Below are positions 42,826 to 52,487 of a DNA stretch of 64,000 bases, piece by piece. The notes beneath the pieces are model-generated. The model was not told the DNA's origin and made no database searches. It was given only the letters and a program-made list of their open reading frames with translations. This DNA comes from Shewanella electrodiphila (GTDB lineage Bacteria; Pseudomonadota; Gammaproteobacteria; Enterobacterales; Shewanellaceae): positions 62,001-126,000 of the forward strand of contig NZ_JAKIKU010000012.1 in assembly GCF_023283985.1 (NCBI RefSeq). Direction: 5' to 3'. Every line of letters begins with the position of its first letter. Within the stretch, counting starts at the first letter, position 1. The translations under genes were made by a program, and so were the position numbers.

Positions 42826-43689
42826 TCAGTTGCTACTGTTTCCGGCATCTAAGTTACCCGCATAAATTGCAGCAATATCGATGCTGTCGAAGGTATACAT
42901 TTGCGGGCAATATTCACAGCCCATTTCGATTTTACCTTCTTCAGCTAGAATTTCTTCCACTTCAGTTTGCTCAATCGTAGCGAGTGCTTTAGCGCTTCGC
43001 TCTCTTGAGCAAGTACATTTAAAGCTAACGTCTACAGGATCAAACAGACGCACATCTTCTTGATGATAAAGGCGATGTAAAATGTCTTCAGCTTCTAACG
43101 TAAATAGCTCTTCTTGCTTAATGGTCTCAGTGAGCGCCAATAAGTGGTTGAAGTCTTCGTTTTCTTCAGTTTGAGTGGGTAACACTTGTAGCAACATACC
43201 CGCAGCTTGCTTACCATCAGCGAATAATGAAATGCGTGTTGGCAATTGCTCTGATTGGTTAAAGTACTCTTCTAAACAAGCGGCAAGATTATCGTGATCT
43301 AATGACACAATACCTTGGTAACGCTCGCCTTCATCAGGCGTCAGGGTAATCACCATCACACCTTTACCGAACAAATCACTTAAAGAGGCATCATCAGAAA
43401 ACTCACCATTCCAGCGAGCAACACCACGAAGAGCTTGCAAGTTAGTGCCATTAATCACAGCAACAGAAACAGGCCCGTCACCTTGCAATTGCACACTGAT
43501 GTCGCCAGTGAACTTGATGGTGGCAGTCAATAAAGAGGTTGCAGCCATAAGCTGTCCCATTATCAGTTGGAGTGCCTTTGGGTATTCATGTGCTGATAGG
43601 ATTTCTTGATAACTTTTTTCAAGTTGAACCATTTCACCACGGACATCGGCATTATCAAATAAGTAGCGATGTAATATATCTTTGCTCAT
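42826..43689 (-). CDS. hslO: Redox-regulated chaperone Hsp33
   Basis: Cytoplasmic chaperone switched on by oxidation, which protects unfolding proteins. The 287-residue product has the N-terminal domain (LFDNADVRGEMVQLEKSYQ, QLQGDGPVSVAVING). The C-terminal zinc-binding switch is complete, with CxC (FKCTCSRERS, about residue 235) and CxxC (CEYCPQMY, about 268). It is 30 bases downstream of hslR in the same direction, the usual heat-shock pair. Confidence 0.96.
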   Translation of the reverse strand: MSKDILHRYLFDNADVRGEMVQLEKSYQEILSAHEYPKALQLIMGQLMAATSLLTATIKFTGDISVQLQGDGPVSVAVINGTNLQALRGVARWNGEFSDDASLSDLFGKGVMVITLTPDEGERYQGIVSLDHDNLAACLEEYFNQSEQLPTRISLFADGKQAAGMLLQVLPTQTEENEDFNHLLALTETIKQEELFTLEAEDILHRLYHQEDVRLFDPVDVSFKCTCSRERSAKALATIEQTEVEEILAEEGKIEMGCEYCPQMYTFDSIDIAAIYAGNLDAGNSSN

Positions 43690-43721
43690 GTTTTATCTCG
43701 TTTGTTGTACTTTAACTATCG

Positions 43722-44120
43722 TTATAGATCTTTAAAGCGAATAAGTTGGCGACGTTGTTTTTTATCCGGCTTATTTTCTGGAGCGGGATTGTTCAATATA
43801 TTCAAACGTCTGGCTTCGGCATTAAACGCTCTTTTGCTAATGCTCTCAGCTGTTTCTTCGTATAGCGTTTGCGCTACAGCAGCCCCTTGTCGGTGTTCCG
43901 ACAACTGAGCAATAATTATTTCCCTATCATCATGGCCTTGACGTAAACGTATCTTGGCACCCACTTCAGCTTGTTTGCTGGATTTAGCGCGTTGACCGTT
44001 ATAGTGCACTTTTCCGCCATTGATCATCTCTTTTGCTAATGAGCGTGTTTTATAAAAACGCGCCGCCCATAACCATTTGTCGAGTCGAACAGTCACTGTT
44101 TTAGATGGAGCTTGGCTCAT
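43722..44120 (-). CDS. hslR: Heat-shock RNA-binding protein HslR (Hsp15)
   Basis: A 132-residue S4-domain protein that binds free 50S subunits carrying nascent chains and recycles stalled ribosomes. The S4 domain is RLDKWLWAARFYKTRSLAKE (residues about 12-31) followed by INGGKVHYNGQRAK. The C-terminus is basic (NKPDKKQRRQLIRF). It is cotranscribed with hslO and divergent from the gsp operon across 247 bases in which no clear promoter boxes were seen. Confidence 0.96.
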   Translation of the reverse strand: MSQAPSKTVTVRLDKWLWAARFYKTRSLAKEMINGGKVHYNGQRAKSSKQAEVGAKIRLRQGHDDREIIIAQLSEHRQGAAVAQTLYEETAESISKRAFNAEARRLNILNNPAPENKPDKKQRRQLIRFKDL

Positions 44121-44367
44121 CTAACACCCCCAAAAGTGGTACGAGTTCACACCGTTGACATTTTTAACGTGTAAAATGCAGGCGAGAGCCCAATATCGTG
44201 GCGTTTCTCACAGCCTTTTTAGGCGCGCAAATGTAGCATATTCGGTGCAATTTCGCCAATCCATATGCTATGGGCTTGTTGCAATAAGCTGGCTGGGTTA
44301 GCATGATGCAGTATTTCCTAAATTAACAGAATTAGAACAGCGACCTGCTAGAGGGTCAAAGCCGAAT

Positions 44368-45288
44368 ATGGATGTATTAGATAAAATTATAACTAAGGCT
44401 GCGGGAATCCCCCAAAAGCCATTAAGCACAGCTGTATTCTGGTTAGGATTAGTGATTGTGCTATTACTGACAGCGCAGATTACCTGGAAGCTAATGCCAG
44501 TAAATTCTCAGGCAGTTGCATGGCAACCTTCGCCAACTTCGGTAGCAAGCGCTAAACGGGTTGAGCTAAGTAGTGTCCAGCGATTGGCATTATTTGGCGA
44601 AAAAGACGCCAATGCAGATGGCCGCCCTAATAAACCTGCTCCAGTTGAACAAATTACTGATGCACCTAAAACTAACCTTTCTATTTTATTGACGGGGGTG
44701 GTGGCTTCTACTTCTGATACCAACGGTCTTGCTGTCATTGAATCAAAAGGTAATCAGGAAACTTACGGCTTAGGTGACAAAATTAAAGGCACTTCTGCTT
44801 CGCTGAAAGAAGTGTATGCCGACCGTATCATCATTACTAATGCTGGCCGTTATGAGACATTAATGTTGGATGGTTTAAATTATACCACCCAAAGCCAAGC
44901 TAACCAGTCATTACAGCAAGCCAAAAAAGACCGTCAAGTACAGCGTGACGATCGTCGTCAAAATGCCGAGGTTGCTCAGCAAATCAGTGATTCACGTGAT
45001 GAACTATTAGCTGATCCAGGAAAGCTGACTGACTATCTAGCCATTTCTCCAGTGCGCGGCGCCGACGGTGTCAGCGGCTATCGCCTCAACCCAGGTAAAA
45101 ATAAATCTTTATTTGCGGCTGCGGGATTTAAAGCAAATGATTTAGCCAAATCCATCAACGGCTATGATTTGACCGACATGGGACAATCATTAGAAGTTAT
45201 GGCGCAATTACCAGAATTAACAGAAGTCGGCGTCATGGTTGAACGTGATGGACAGTTAGTAGAAATAATTTTTAGTTTGCCAGAATAG
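44368..45288 (+). CDS. gspC: Type II secretion protein GspC
   Basis: Bitopic inner-membrane protein that links the platform to the secretin. The 306-residue product has a membrane segment at about residues 22-38 (VFWLGLVIVLLLTAQI). The periplasmic homology region (LSILLTGVVASTSDTNGLAV, about 109-128) binds GspD. A Gln/Asp/Arg-rich helix (about 185-210) leads to a C-terminal PDZ domain (YRLNPGKNKSLFAAAGFKAN, then GYDLTDMGQ). It is the first gene of a complete gspC-N operon. Confidence 0.96.
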   Translation: MDVLDKIITKAAGIPQKPLSTAVFWLGLVIVLLLTAQITWKLMPVNSQAVAWQPSPTSVASAKRVELSSVQRLALFGEKDANADGRPNKPAPVEQITDAPKTNLSILLTGVVASTSDTNGLAVIESKGNQETYGLGDKIKGTSASLKEVYADRIIITNAGRYETLMLDGLNYTTQSQANQSLQQAKKDRQVQRDDRRQNAEVAQQISDSRDELLADPGKLTDYLAISPVRGADGVSGYRLNPGKNKSLFAAAGFKANDLAKSINGYDLTDMGQSLEVMAQLPELTEVGVMVERDGQLVEIIFSLPE

Positions 45289-45312
45289 TTAGGCAGTAGA
45301 GGATTGAAAATA

Positions 45313-47496
45313 ATGAAGAGTTATGGAATTCGACGCAAGTTATTAGCAGGGATGGTTGCTGGTATAGCAATGCTTGCTTCTCAAGCGGCTTGGTCGGAGC
45401 AATATGCTGCCAATTTTAAAGGCACAGATATTCAAGAATTCATTAATATTGTAGGTAAGAACCTCAATAAAACGATTATTGTCGATCCAACTGTCCGCGG
45501 CAAAATTAACGTCCGTAGTTACGACTTATTGGATGATGAACAGTATTACCAATTCTTCCTCAACGTATTGCAAGTTTATGGTTATGCCGTTGTCGAAATG
45601 GAAAACCGTGTTATTAAAGTCATCAAGGATAAAGATGCGAAAACCGCAGCTATCCGTGTGGCCGATGATGCTAAGCCTGGTTTAGGTGATGAAATGGTTA
45701 CACGTATTGTGGCCCTTTATAATACCGAAGCTAAACAACTTGCGCCGTTATTACGTCAGCTAAATGATAATGCGGGTGGCGGTAACGTTGTAAATTATGA
45801 CCCATCAAATGTATTGATGATTTCAGGTCGTGCTGCAGTCGTAAATAAACTAGTCGAAATTGTCCGCCGTGTAGATAAACAAGGTGATACGGAAGTACAG
45901 GTAGTATCGCTTGAGTTTGCATCAGCAGGCGAAATCGTTCGTATTATTGATACTTTGTACCGCTCAACAGCTAACCAAGCACAAATGCCAGGCCAAGCAC
46001 CTAAAGTGGTTGCTGATGAACGAACCAATGCCGTGGTTGTGAGCGGTGATGAAAAAAGCCGTCAACGTGTAGTCGAATTGGTCCGCCGTCTTGATGCTGA
46101 GCAAGCTACAACAGGTAATACCAAAGTCCGTTACTTACGTTACGCTAAGGCTGAAGATTTAGTTGAAGTATTAACAGGTTTTGCTGAGCAACTACAAAGC
46201 GACCAGGATACTGGCCAGAGTGGCAGCAATAAGCGCCGTAAAGAAATTAATATCATGGCTCACGTTGATACTAATGCATTAGTTATCAGCGCTGAACCAG
46301 ATCAAATGCGCACCATTGAAAGTGTCGTTAACCAATTAGATATTCGTCGTGCACAAGTCCTAGTCGAAGCCATTATTGTTGAAGTCTCAGAAGGTGATGA
46401 TGTTGGTTTTGGTGTGCAGTGGGCAACTGCCGCAGGTGGTGGCACCCAGTTTAATAACTTAGGCCCTACCATCGGTGAAATTGGTGCGGGTATTTGGCAA
46501 GCTCAAGGCGAAGAAGGCACCACAGTCTGTACTGAAAATGGTACCTGTACCGAAAACCCTGATACCCGTGGTGACATTACCTTACTGGCGCAAGCGTTAG
46601 GCAAAGTGAATGGCATGGCGTGGGGCGTTACCGCTGGTGATTTTGGCGCATTAGTACAAGCAGTATCAAGTGATACTAAATCAAACGTACTTGCTACACC
46701 TTCTATCACAACACTAGATAACCAAGAAGCTTCATTTATTGTTGGTGATGAAGTGCCAATTCTAACGGGTAGCCAAAACTCAAGTAATGGTAACTCTAAC
46801 CCTTTCCAAACGGTTGAACGTAAAGAAGTCGGTGTAAAACTTAAAGTGGTACCACAAGTCAACGAAGGTAATGCTGTTAAGTTAACCATTGAGCAGGAAG
46901 TCTCAGGGATTAACGGTAAAACGGGTGTCGATGTGACGTTTGCGACTCGTCGCTTAACCACTACTGTGATGGCCGATTCGGGGCAAATCGTTGTCTTAGG
47001 TGGTTTGATCAATGAAGAAACCCAAGAGTCGGTTCAAAAAGTACCATTCTTAGGTGATTTACCGATTATTGGCCATTTATTCAAGTCATCTTCAAGTGGC
47101 GTGAAAAAGAAAAACCTGATGGTATTTATCAAGCCTACGATTATTCGTGATGGTATTACTATGGAAGGTATTGCGGGACGTAAATATAACTACTTCCGCG
47201 CATTGCAAATCGAACAACAAGAACGTGGTGTTAACTTAATGCCAAATACTGATGTGCCAATACTTGATGAATGGGATCAAGAGGCTTACTTACCTGATGA
47301 AGTTAACGAAGTCTTAAATCGTTATAAAGAAGGTAAGAACTTAGAAACTAAGATGCGTGATTCGGATCCAGCATTGAAGCATATCAGCGAGAGCATGGAA
47401 AAAGATCGCGCTGCAACAGAAGCAGCCAGTCAAGCAGCTGAATCGGTTGAAGAAGACACAGAAGCAGAAGCATCAGAAGATAACGCCAATGAGTGA
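45313..47496 (+). CDS. gspD: Type II secretion outer-membrane secretin GspD
   Basis: Outer-membrane channel of the T2SS. The start ATG 45313 (727 residues) is preferred to the in-frame TTG 45304, because AGAGGA (45298-45303) is correctly spaced only for the ATG. A signal peptide covers about residues 1-29 (KLLAGMVAGIAMLASQAAWS). Periplasmic N0-N3 domains run to about 320 and the secretin domain from about 340 to 620 (ATPSITTLDNQEASFIVGDE, VPILTGSQ, VVLGGLINEE). A long acidic C-terminal tail follows (AAESVEEDTEAEASEDN). No pilotin gene is in the operon. The stop overlaps the gspE start by eight bases. Confidence 0.97.
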   Translation: MKSYGIRRKLLAGMVAGIAMLASQAAWSEQYAANFKGTDIQEFINIVGKNLNKTIIVDPTVRGKINVRSYDLLDDEQYYQFFLNVLQVYGYAVVEMENRVIKVIKDKDAKTAAIRVADDAKPGLGDEMVTRIVALYNTEAKQLAPLLRQLNDNAGGGNVVNYDPSNVLMISGRAAVVNKLVEIVRRVDKQGDTEVQVVSLEFASAGEIVRIIDTLYRSTANQAQMPGQAPKVVADERTNAVVVSGDEKSRQRVVELVRRLDAEQATTGNTKVRYLRYAKAEDLVEVLTGFAEQLQSDQDTGQSGSNKRRKEINIMAHVDTNALVISAEPDQMRTIESVVNQLDIRRAQVLVEAIIVEVSEGDDVGFGVQWATAAGGGTQFNNLGPTIGEIGAGIWQAQGEEGTTVCTENGTCTENPDTRGDITLLAQALGKVNGMAWGVTAGDFGALVQAVSSDTKSNVLATPSITTLDNQEASFIVGDEVPILTGSQNSSNGNSNPFQTVERKEVGVKLKVVPQVNEGNAVKLTIEQEVSGINGKTGVDVTFATRRLTTTVMADSGQIVVLGGLINEETQESVQKVPFLGDLPIIGHLFKSSSSGVKKKNLMVFIKPTIIRDGITMEGIAGRKYNYFRALQIEQQERGVNLMPNTDVPILDEWDQEAYLPDEVNEVLNRYKEGKNLETKMRDSDPALKHISESMEKDRAATEAASQAAESVEEDTEAEASEDNANE

Positions 47497-49051
47497 AGCA
47501 GAAATGACTGAACAATTGGCGAAAGTGTCAACAGACTTAGGTTTAGAAGCAGATGAACTCAATGATGAGGTGTTTGTTTCAACCAGTCGTGAGCGCTTAC
47601 CTTTTGCTTTTTCACACAGGTTTAATTTGGCATTAGCCAAAGAAACTGATGCACTAAAATTGTATTACACCAGTGAAACACCATTAGATGCGATGCTCGA
47701 AGTGCGTCGTTATGCTGGTGAAGAACTCGTGCTAAGTAAATTACCGATTGATGAGTTTGAAGCTAAGTTAACTCAAACTTTCCAAGCAAATTCATCAGAA
47801 GCACAGCAGTTGATGGAAGACATTGGCAACGAGATGGACTTATTCACTCTAGCCGAAGAACTGCCGCAAACTGAAGATTTATTAGAAGGCGATGATGATG
47901 CACCAATTATTAAGTTAATTAATGCCTTGTTATCGGAAGCGATTAAAGAAGAAGCCTCAGATATTCACATCGAGACATATGAGAAGCAATTGATTGTCCG
48001 CTTCCGTATTGATGGTGTATTAAAAGAGGTGTTAAAACCAAATCGTAAACTGTCTTCGCTGCTGGTTTCGCGTATTAAAGTGATGGCGCGTTTAGATATT
48101 GCTGAAAAACGTGTGCCGCAAGATGGCCGTATTTCACTGCGTATTGCAGGTCGAGCGGTCGATGTGCGTGTATCAACCATGCCATCAAGTCATGGCGAGC
48201 GTGTTGTGCTACGTCTACTGGATAAAAATACCGGTAATCTCGATTTAAAATTACTGGGTATGACATTATCGATTCGTGAACAGTTCGATGCAATTATTCG
48301 TAAACCCCATGGCATTATCTTGGTAACTGGCCCGACAGGTTCTGGTAAAAGTACCACCTTGTATGCAGGCTTAACTGAGATCAATTCAAAAGATACCAAC
48401 ATTTTGACCGTTGAAGATCCTATCGAGTACGAGCTTGAAGGTATCGGCCAAACGCAAGTTAACATGAAAGCCGATATGAGCTTTGCTCGTGGTTTACGTG
48501 CAATATTACGTCAAGATCCTGATGTGGTGATGATTGGTGAAATCCGTGATTTAGAAACCGCGCAAATTGCGGTTCAAGCATCATTAACCGGTCACTTAGT
48601 GATATCAACACTGCATACCAACACCGCATCTGGCGCGATTACGCGTTTGCAAGATATGGGTGTTGAACCGTTCCTTGTTTCATCAAGTTTGTTGGGCGTA
48701 TTAGCTCAGCGATTGATTCGAACTCTATGTAACGAATGTAAGATCCCCCATGAACCTGATGAGCGAGAGCGTGAATTATTAGGCGTGACCGCCAATGATA
48801 CTCGCGTTATTTACCGCGCTAATGGCTGTAAAGAGTGTGGTAATAATGGCTATCGTGGCCGTACTGGTATTCATGAGTTACTCGTGGTTGATGACAATGT
48901 ACGTGAGTTAATTCACGGCGGTCGTGGTGAGCTTGCAATTGAGAAATATGTTCGTCAAACCATCCCAAGTATTCGTCACGATGGCATGAGTAAAGTACTT
49001 GATGGTGTCACAACCTTAGAAGAAGTATTGCGCGTAACTCGCGAGGAATAA
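47489..49051 (+). CDS. gspE: Type II secretion ATPase GspE
   Basis: Cytoplasmic hexameric ATPase that drives pseudopilus assembly. The start ATG 47489 overlaps the end of gspD (520 residues). Features are Walker A GPTGSGKSTTLYAGL (about residues 279-293), Asp box and Walker B (ILRQDPDVVMIGEIRDLETA), and the His box LVISTLHTNTASGA. The C-terminal zinc-binding pair CNECK...CKECGNNGYRGRTG (about residues 415-455) is the tetracysteine motif. The N-terminal part binds GspL. Confidence 0.97.
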   Translation: MSEAEMTEQLAKVSTDLGLEADELNDEVFVSTSRERLPFAFSHRFNLALAKETDALKLYYTSETPLDAMLEVRRYAGEELVLSKLPIDEFEAKLTQTFQANSSEAQQLMEDIGNEMDLFTLAEELPQTEDLLEGDDDAPIIKLINALLSEAIKEEASDIHIETYEKQLIVRFRIDGVLKEVLKPNRKLSSLLVSRIKVMARLDIAEKRVPQDGRISLRIAGRAVDVRVSTMPSSHGERVVLRLLDKNTGNLDLKLLGMTLSIREQFDAIIRKPHGIILVTGPTGSGKSTTLYAGLTEINSKDTNILTVEDPIEYELEGIGQTQVNMKADMSFARGLRAILRQDPDVVMIGEIRDLETAQIAVQASLTGHLVISTLHTNTASGAITRLQDMGVEPFLVSSSLLGVLAQRLIRTLCNECKIPHEPDERERELLGVTANDTRVIYRANGCKECGNNGYRGRTGIHELLVVDDNVRELIHGGRGELAIEKYVRQTIPSIRHDGMSKVLDGVTTLEEVLRVTREE

Positions 49052-49054
49052 TCA

Positions 49055-50278
49055 ATGGCAGCGTTTGAATATAAAGCCCTTGATAGCAATGGCAAACAGC
49101 AAAAAGGTGTGATTGAAGCAGATACAGCGCGTCACGCGCGTAGTCAGCTGCGTGAACAACGCTTAATGCCACTTGAGTTACAACCTGTTGCCGAAAAAGA
49201 AGCGAAAGCGAAAACGGGTGGTCTGAAATTATTCCAACGTGGTATCTCGGTGGCAGAACTTGCCCTGATTACCCGTCAAATTGCGACCCTAGTTGCTGCG
49301 GGTTTGCCGATTGAAGAATCGCTTAAAGCGGTTGGACAGCAGTGTGAAAAAGACAGACTTGCTAGCTTAGTGATGGCTGTACGTTCACGGGTTGTTGAAG
49401 GTTATAGCTTAGCTGATTCACTCGCAGAATATCCCCATGTTTTTGATGATCTATACCGTGCAATGGTGGCGTCAGGCGAAAAGTCTGGTCATTTAGAAGT
49501 GGTATTGAATCGTCTTGCTGATTACACCGAACGTCGTCAACAGCTTAAGTCTAAGCTTACTCAGGCGATGATTTACCCGATTGTACTGACCGTTGTTGCT
49601 ATCGGCGTTATTGCTGTTTTATTAGCGGCTGTAGTTCCAAAAGTTGTTGGCCAGTTTGAGCACATGGGCCAAGAGTTACCGGGCACTACGCAATTTTTGA
49701 TTATTGCATCAGACTTTGTGCAGTCATATGGTTTAGTCGTCTTGGGACTGATGTTTGCCGCATTTGTGTTGTTCAAACAAATGCTGAAAAAACCTAATTT
49801 TAGAATGGTGTTCGATACTTGGCTGTTAAAAGCGCCAGTGCTCGGTAAAGTCAGTAAAGGGATTAACACTGCGCGTTTTGCACGAACTTTAAGTATTTTA
49901 TCGGCAAGTTCAGTGCCGTTACTTGAAGGTATGCGAATTGCGAGTGAAGTATTAGTCAATGTGAAAGTGCGCGCGGCTGTTGATGATGCGACAGCAAGAG
50001 TACGCGAAGGTACAAGTTTAGGTGCTGCGCTGACAAATACTAAACTTTTTCCACCTATGATGCTCTATATGATTGCGTCGGGTGAAAAAAGTGGCCAGTT
50101 AGAGCAAATGCTGGAGCGCGCTGCTGATAACCAAGACAGTGAGTTTGAAGCGAATGTGAACATTGCTTTAGGTGTATTTGAACCTATGTTGGTTGTAAGT
50201 ATGGCCTCGGTAGTGTTATTCATTGTGATGGCCATTTTACAACCTATTTTAGAATTGAATAACTTGATTAGCGGCTAG
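49055..50278 (+). CDS. gspF: Type II secretion platform protein GspF
   Basis: A 407-residue polytopic inner-membrane protein with three membrane segments (about residues 170-195, 220-240 and 375-400) and two repeated cytoplasmic T2SF domains. Each repeat carries the FARTLS/ELALITRQIATLVAAGLPI pattern and the MVASGEKSGHLEVVLNRLA or MIASGEKSGQLEQMLERAA segment. It starts three bases after gspE. Confidence 0.97.
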   Translation: MAAFEYKALDSNGKQQKGVIEADTARHARSQLREQRLMPLELQPVAEKEAKAKTGGLKLFQRGISVAELALITRQIATLVAAGLPIEESLKAVGQQCEKDRLASLVMAVRSRVVEGYSLADSLAEYPHVFDDLYRAMVASGEKSGHLEVVLNRLADYTERRQQLKSKLTQAMIYPIVLTVVAIGVIAVLLAAVVPKVVGQFEHMGQELPGTTQFLIIASDFVQSYGLVVLGLMFAAFVLFKQMLKKPNFRMVFDTWLLKAPVLGKVSKGINTARFARTLSILSASSVPLLEGMRIASEVLVNVKVRAAVDDATARVREGTSLGAALTNTKLFPPMMLYMIASGEKSGQLEQMLERAADNQDSEFEANVNIALGVFEPMLVVSMASVVLFIVMAILQPILELNNLISG

Positions 50279-50342
50279 CGCAGCAAGTTTTTAGATATTA
50301 TTTTTGTCACGCCAATGTGGTGTGCACTGGAGGAAGTCGTCA

Positions 50343-50777
50343 ATGCAAGTCAATCGTAAACAACGTGGTTTTACCCTTTTAGAAGTCATGGTCGTTATCG
50401 TGATCTTAGGTATTTTAGCCTCAATGGTTGTACCTAACCTTATGGGTAACAAAGATAAAGCTGATTTACAAAAAGCAGTATCTGACATTGTTGCATTAGA
50501 GAATGCCCTAGATATGTATCGTCTTGATAACAGTGTTTATCCAACGACTGATCAAGGTTTAGATGCTTTAGTGCAAAAGCCAACGTCTTCACCTGAACCA
50601 CGCAACTACCGTCCAGATGGTTACCTAAAACGTTTACCTCAGGATCCATGGCGCAATGATTACTTCTTATTGAGCCCAGGCGAAAATGGTCGAATCGATA
50701 TTTTCAGTGCAGGTCCTGACGGACAAGTTGGTACTGAAGATGACATCGGTAACTGGAACCTACAAAACTTCCAGTAA
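50343..50777 (+). CDS. gspG: Type II secretion major pseudopilin GspG
   Basis: A 144-residue major pseudopilin. The start ATG 50343 has GGAGGAAG upstream; an earlier in-frame start at 50304 lacks one. The short basic leader (MQVNRKQRG) is cut before FTLLEVMVVIVILGILASMV, with the conserved Glu5. The C-terminal part has the calcium-site region typical of GspG (WRNDYFLLSPGENGRIDIFS, GTEDDIGNW). It needs the prepilin peptidase GspO/PilD, which is not in the window. Confidence 0.97.
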   Translation: MQVNRKQRGFTLLEVMVVIVILGILASMVVPNLMGNKDKADLQKAVSDIVALENALDMYRLDNSVYPTTDQGLDALVQKPTSSPEPRNYRPDGYLKRLPQDPWRNDYFLLSPGENGRIDIFSAGPDGQVGTEDDIGNWNLQNFQ

Positions 50778-50802
50778 TGGAAGTTTAAGCTGATAACGCA
50801 TA

Positions 50803-51378
50803 ATGAACGTTAAACGCCAAGCTGGTTTTACACTGTTAGAAGTGTTACTTGTGGCGCTGCTGATGGGGTTAACCGCAGCAGCAGTGACCATGACGACTAG
50901 TACTGCAGGACCTGAGCAGGCGTTAACAAAAACGGCCAGAAAGTTTATTGCCACGACCGAATTAGTTATTGAAGAAACGATCCTTAGTGGCCAATTTCTA
51001 GGTATCGTCGTTGAAGAAGATGAATATCAGTTCGTCTACTACAAAGAAGGTCAGTGGGAGCCGTTAACAGGTGATAGACAGCTTGCACCGCAGCAGATGG
51101 AACAAGACGTCAGCATGAGTTTATTGCTCGATGGTTTGCCACTTGTGCAAGATGATGAAGAAGATGAATCTTGGTTCGATGAGCCACTGATAGATGAATC
51201 GAAAGAAGACAAAAAGAAAAATCCTGAACCACAAATATTACTTTTCCCAAGTGGGGAAATGTCGACATTTGAGCTGAGCTTTTTAACCGATGATGAAAAC
51301 GGTAAAGAAGTGGAAGTCTTGGTTGTTGGTGATGCTATGGGTCGCTTGGCTATAGGAAGTTTCGATGAAGATCAGTAA
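50803..51378 (+). CDS. gspH: Type II secretion minor pseudopilin GspH
   Basis: A 191-residue minor pseudopilin with leader MNVKRQAG and FTLLEVLLVALLMGLTAAAV after it, keeping Glu5. The C-terminal beta-rich part contains an acidic, probably flexible insertion (DDEEDESWFDEPLIDESKED, about residues 118-137) before QILLFPSGEMSTFELSF. It starts 25 bases after gspG and overlaps gspI by 14 bases. Confidence 0.93.
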   Translation: MNVKRQAGFTLLEVLLVALLMGLTAAAVTMTTSTAGPEQALTKTARKFIATTELVIEETILSGQFLGIVVEEDEYQFVYYKEGQWEPLTGDRQLAPQQMEQDVSMSLLLDGLPLVQDDEEDESWFDEPLIDESKEDKKKNPEPQILLFPSGEMSTFELSFLTDDENGKEVEVLVVGDAMGRLAIGSFDEDQ

Positions 51379-51733
51379 AGGCATGACCTTACTTGAAGTC
51401 ATCGTGGCATTAGCGGTGTTTTCTATTGCCGCTGTAGCTGTTACTAAAAGTATTGGCGACCAAATGGCGAACCTCCCCATATTGGAAGAACGTACCTTGG
51501 CGCAATGGGTGGCGAGTAATCAGATGGTTGAAGCTCGACTGCTGCAACAATTTCCTGAACTCGGGACTAAAAATGGTCAAGTTGAACTGGCAGGAAAAGA
51601 TTGGTATTGGCGTCAAGAAGTGATTAAAACCACCGACGATAATTTTAGAATGATTCGCGTTTTAGTCAGTGATGAAGATAGGTTTAACCGCACCGTTGCC
51701 CAAGTGAGTAGTTATGTTCACAACGAAGGCTAA
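51365..51733 (+). CDS. gspI: Type II secretion minor pseudopilin GspI
   Basis: A 122-residue minor pseudopilin. The leader is very short (MKISKG), followed by MTLLEVIVALAVFSIAAVAV with Glu at position 5 of the mature part (Met in place of Phe at position 1). The remainder matches GspI (EERTLAQWVASNQMVEARLL and GKDWYWRQEV). It forms the pseudopilus tip with GspJ and GspK. Overlaps with gspH and gspJ indicate tight coupling. Confidence 0.94.
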   Translation: MKISKGMTLLEVIVALAVFSIAAVAVTKSIGDQMANLPILEERTLAQWVASNQMVEARLLQQFPELGTKNGQVELAGKDWYWRQEVIKTTDDNFRMIRVLVSDEDRFNRTVAQVSSYVHNEG

Positions 51734-52487
51734 GCCACAACACAGTCAAGTAGGTTTTACCTTGCTTGAAATGCTCATCTCAATTGCTATTTTTGCCATG
51801 ATAGGTTTGGCTGCAAACGCCGTGCTATCAACAGTAATGAAAAATGATGAAGCAACCAAAGAATTTTCAGTTCGACTTAAAGCCTTACAGCAAGGTTTTG
51901 GGATTATTGAACGAGATTTAGGCCAAATAGTCGCTAGAACACAGCGCGGTCTGGATGGTGAACGCACCACATCAGTATTTCAAACCGGCGACAACATGCT
52001 GGACTCAGAAACTGAAGCCTTAGTGTTTTTCCGCTTAGGCTGGCTGAATCCTGATGGCATGTTACCTCGTGGCAGCTTGCAGTCTGTTGCGTATATTGTT
52101 CAAGATGGTCGTTTAGAGCGTTGGTATTATCCATATCCTGAGCCTGAAGTCGGTGCAGAGCCGCTTAAAAGCTTGATCATTGAAGGTGTGATTTCGATTG
52201 AGTACTCATTTTTTACCGGCACAGAGTGGGAAAGAAAAGTTGATGCATCATCTTTACCTCAGGGCATTACGATGACACTTGAAATTGAAGGCTTAGGCAT
52301 TATCGAAAGACGCTTCTTGTTACCTAAAGGTGGTAACAGTAGTGGTTCTGGTAACGACGGCAGCGATGGTAACGGTAATAACAACGGCAACAACAATAAT
52401 GGTACCAATACTGGTAATGGTTCAGGTAACAGTGGTTCAGGCAATAATGGCTCAGGTGGCACGGGTAGCACAGGTAATGGCACATGA
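51714..52487 (+). CDS. gspJ: Type II secretion minor pseudopilin GspJ with Gly/Asn-rich tail
   Basis: A 257-residue minor pseudopilin. The leader ends in QVG before FTLLEMLISIAIFAMIGLAA. The folded part matches GspJ (RLKALQQGFGIIERDLGQIV, LVFFRLGWLNPDGMLPRG, YVIQ-like SVAYIVQDGRLERWYYP). The last about 50 residues are an almost pure Gly/Asn/Ser/Thr low-complexity tail beginning GGNSSGSGNDGSDGNGNNNG, not a usual part of GspJ. Usual members end near the position where this tail starts. It overlaps gspI by 20 bases and gspK by four. Confidence 0.94.
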   Translation: MFTTKAKPQHSQVGFTLLEMLISIAIFAMIGLAANAVLSTVMKNDEATKEFSVRLKALQQGFGIIERDLGQIVARTQRGLDGERTTSVFQTGDNMLDSETEALVFFRLGWLNPDGMLPRGSLQSVAYIVQDGRLERWYYPYPEPEVGAEPLKSLIIEGVISIEYSFFTGTEWERKVDASSLPQGITMTLEIEGLGIIERRFLLPKGGNSSGSGNDGSDGNGNNNGNNNNGTNTGNGSGNSGSGNNGSGGTGSTGNGT

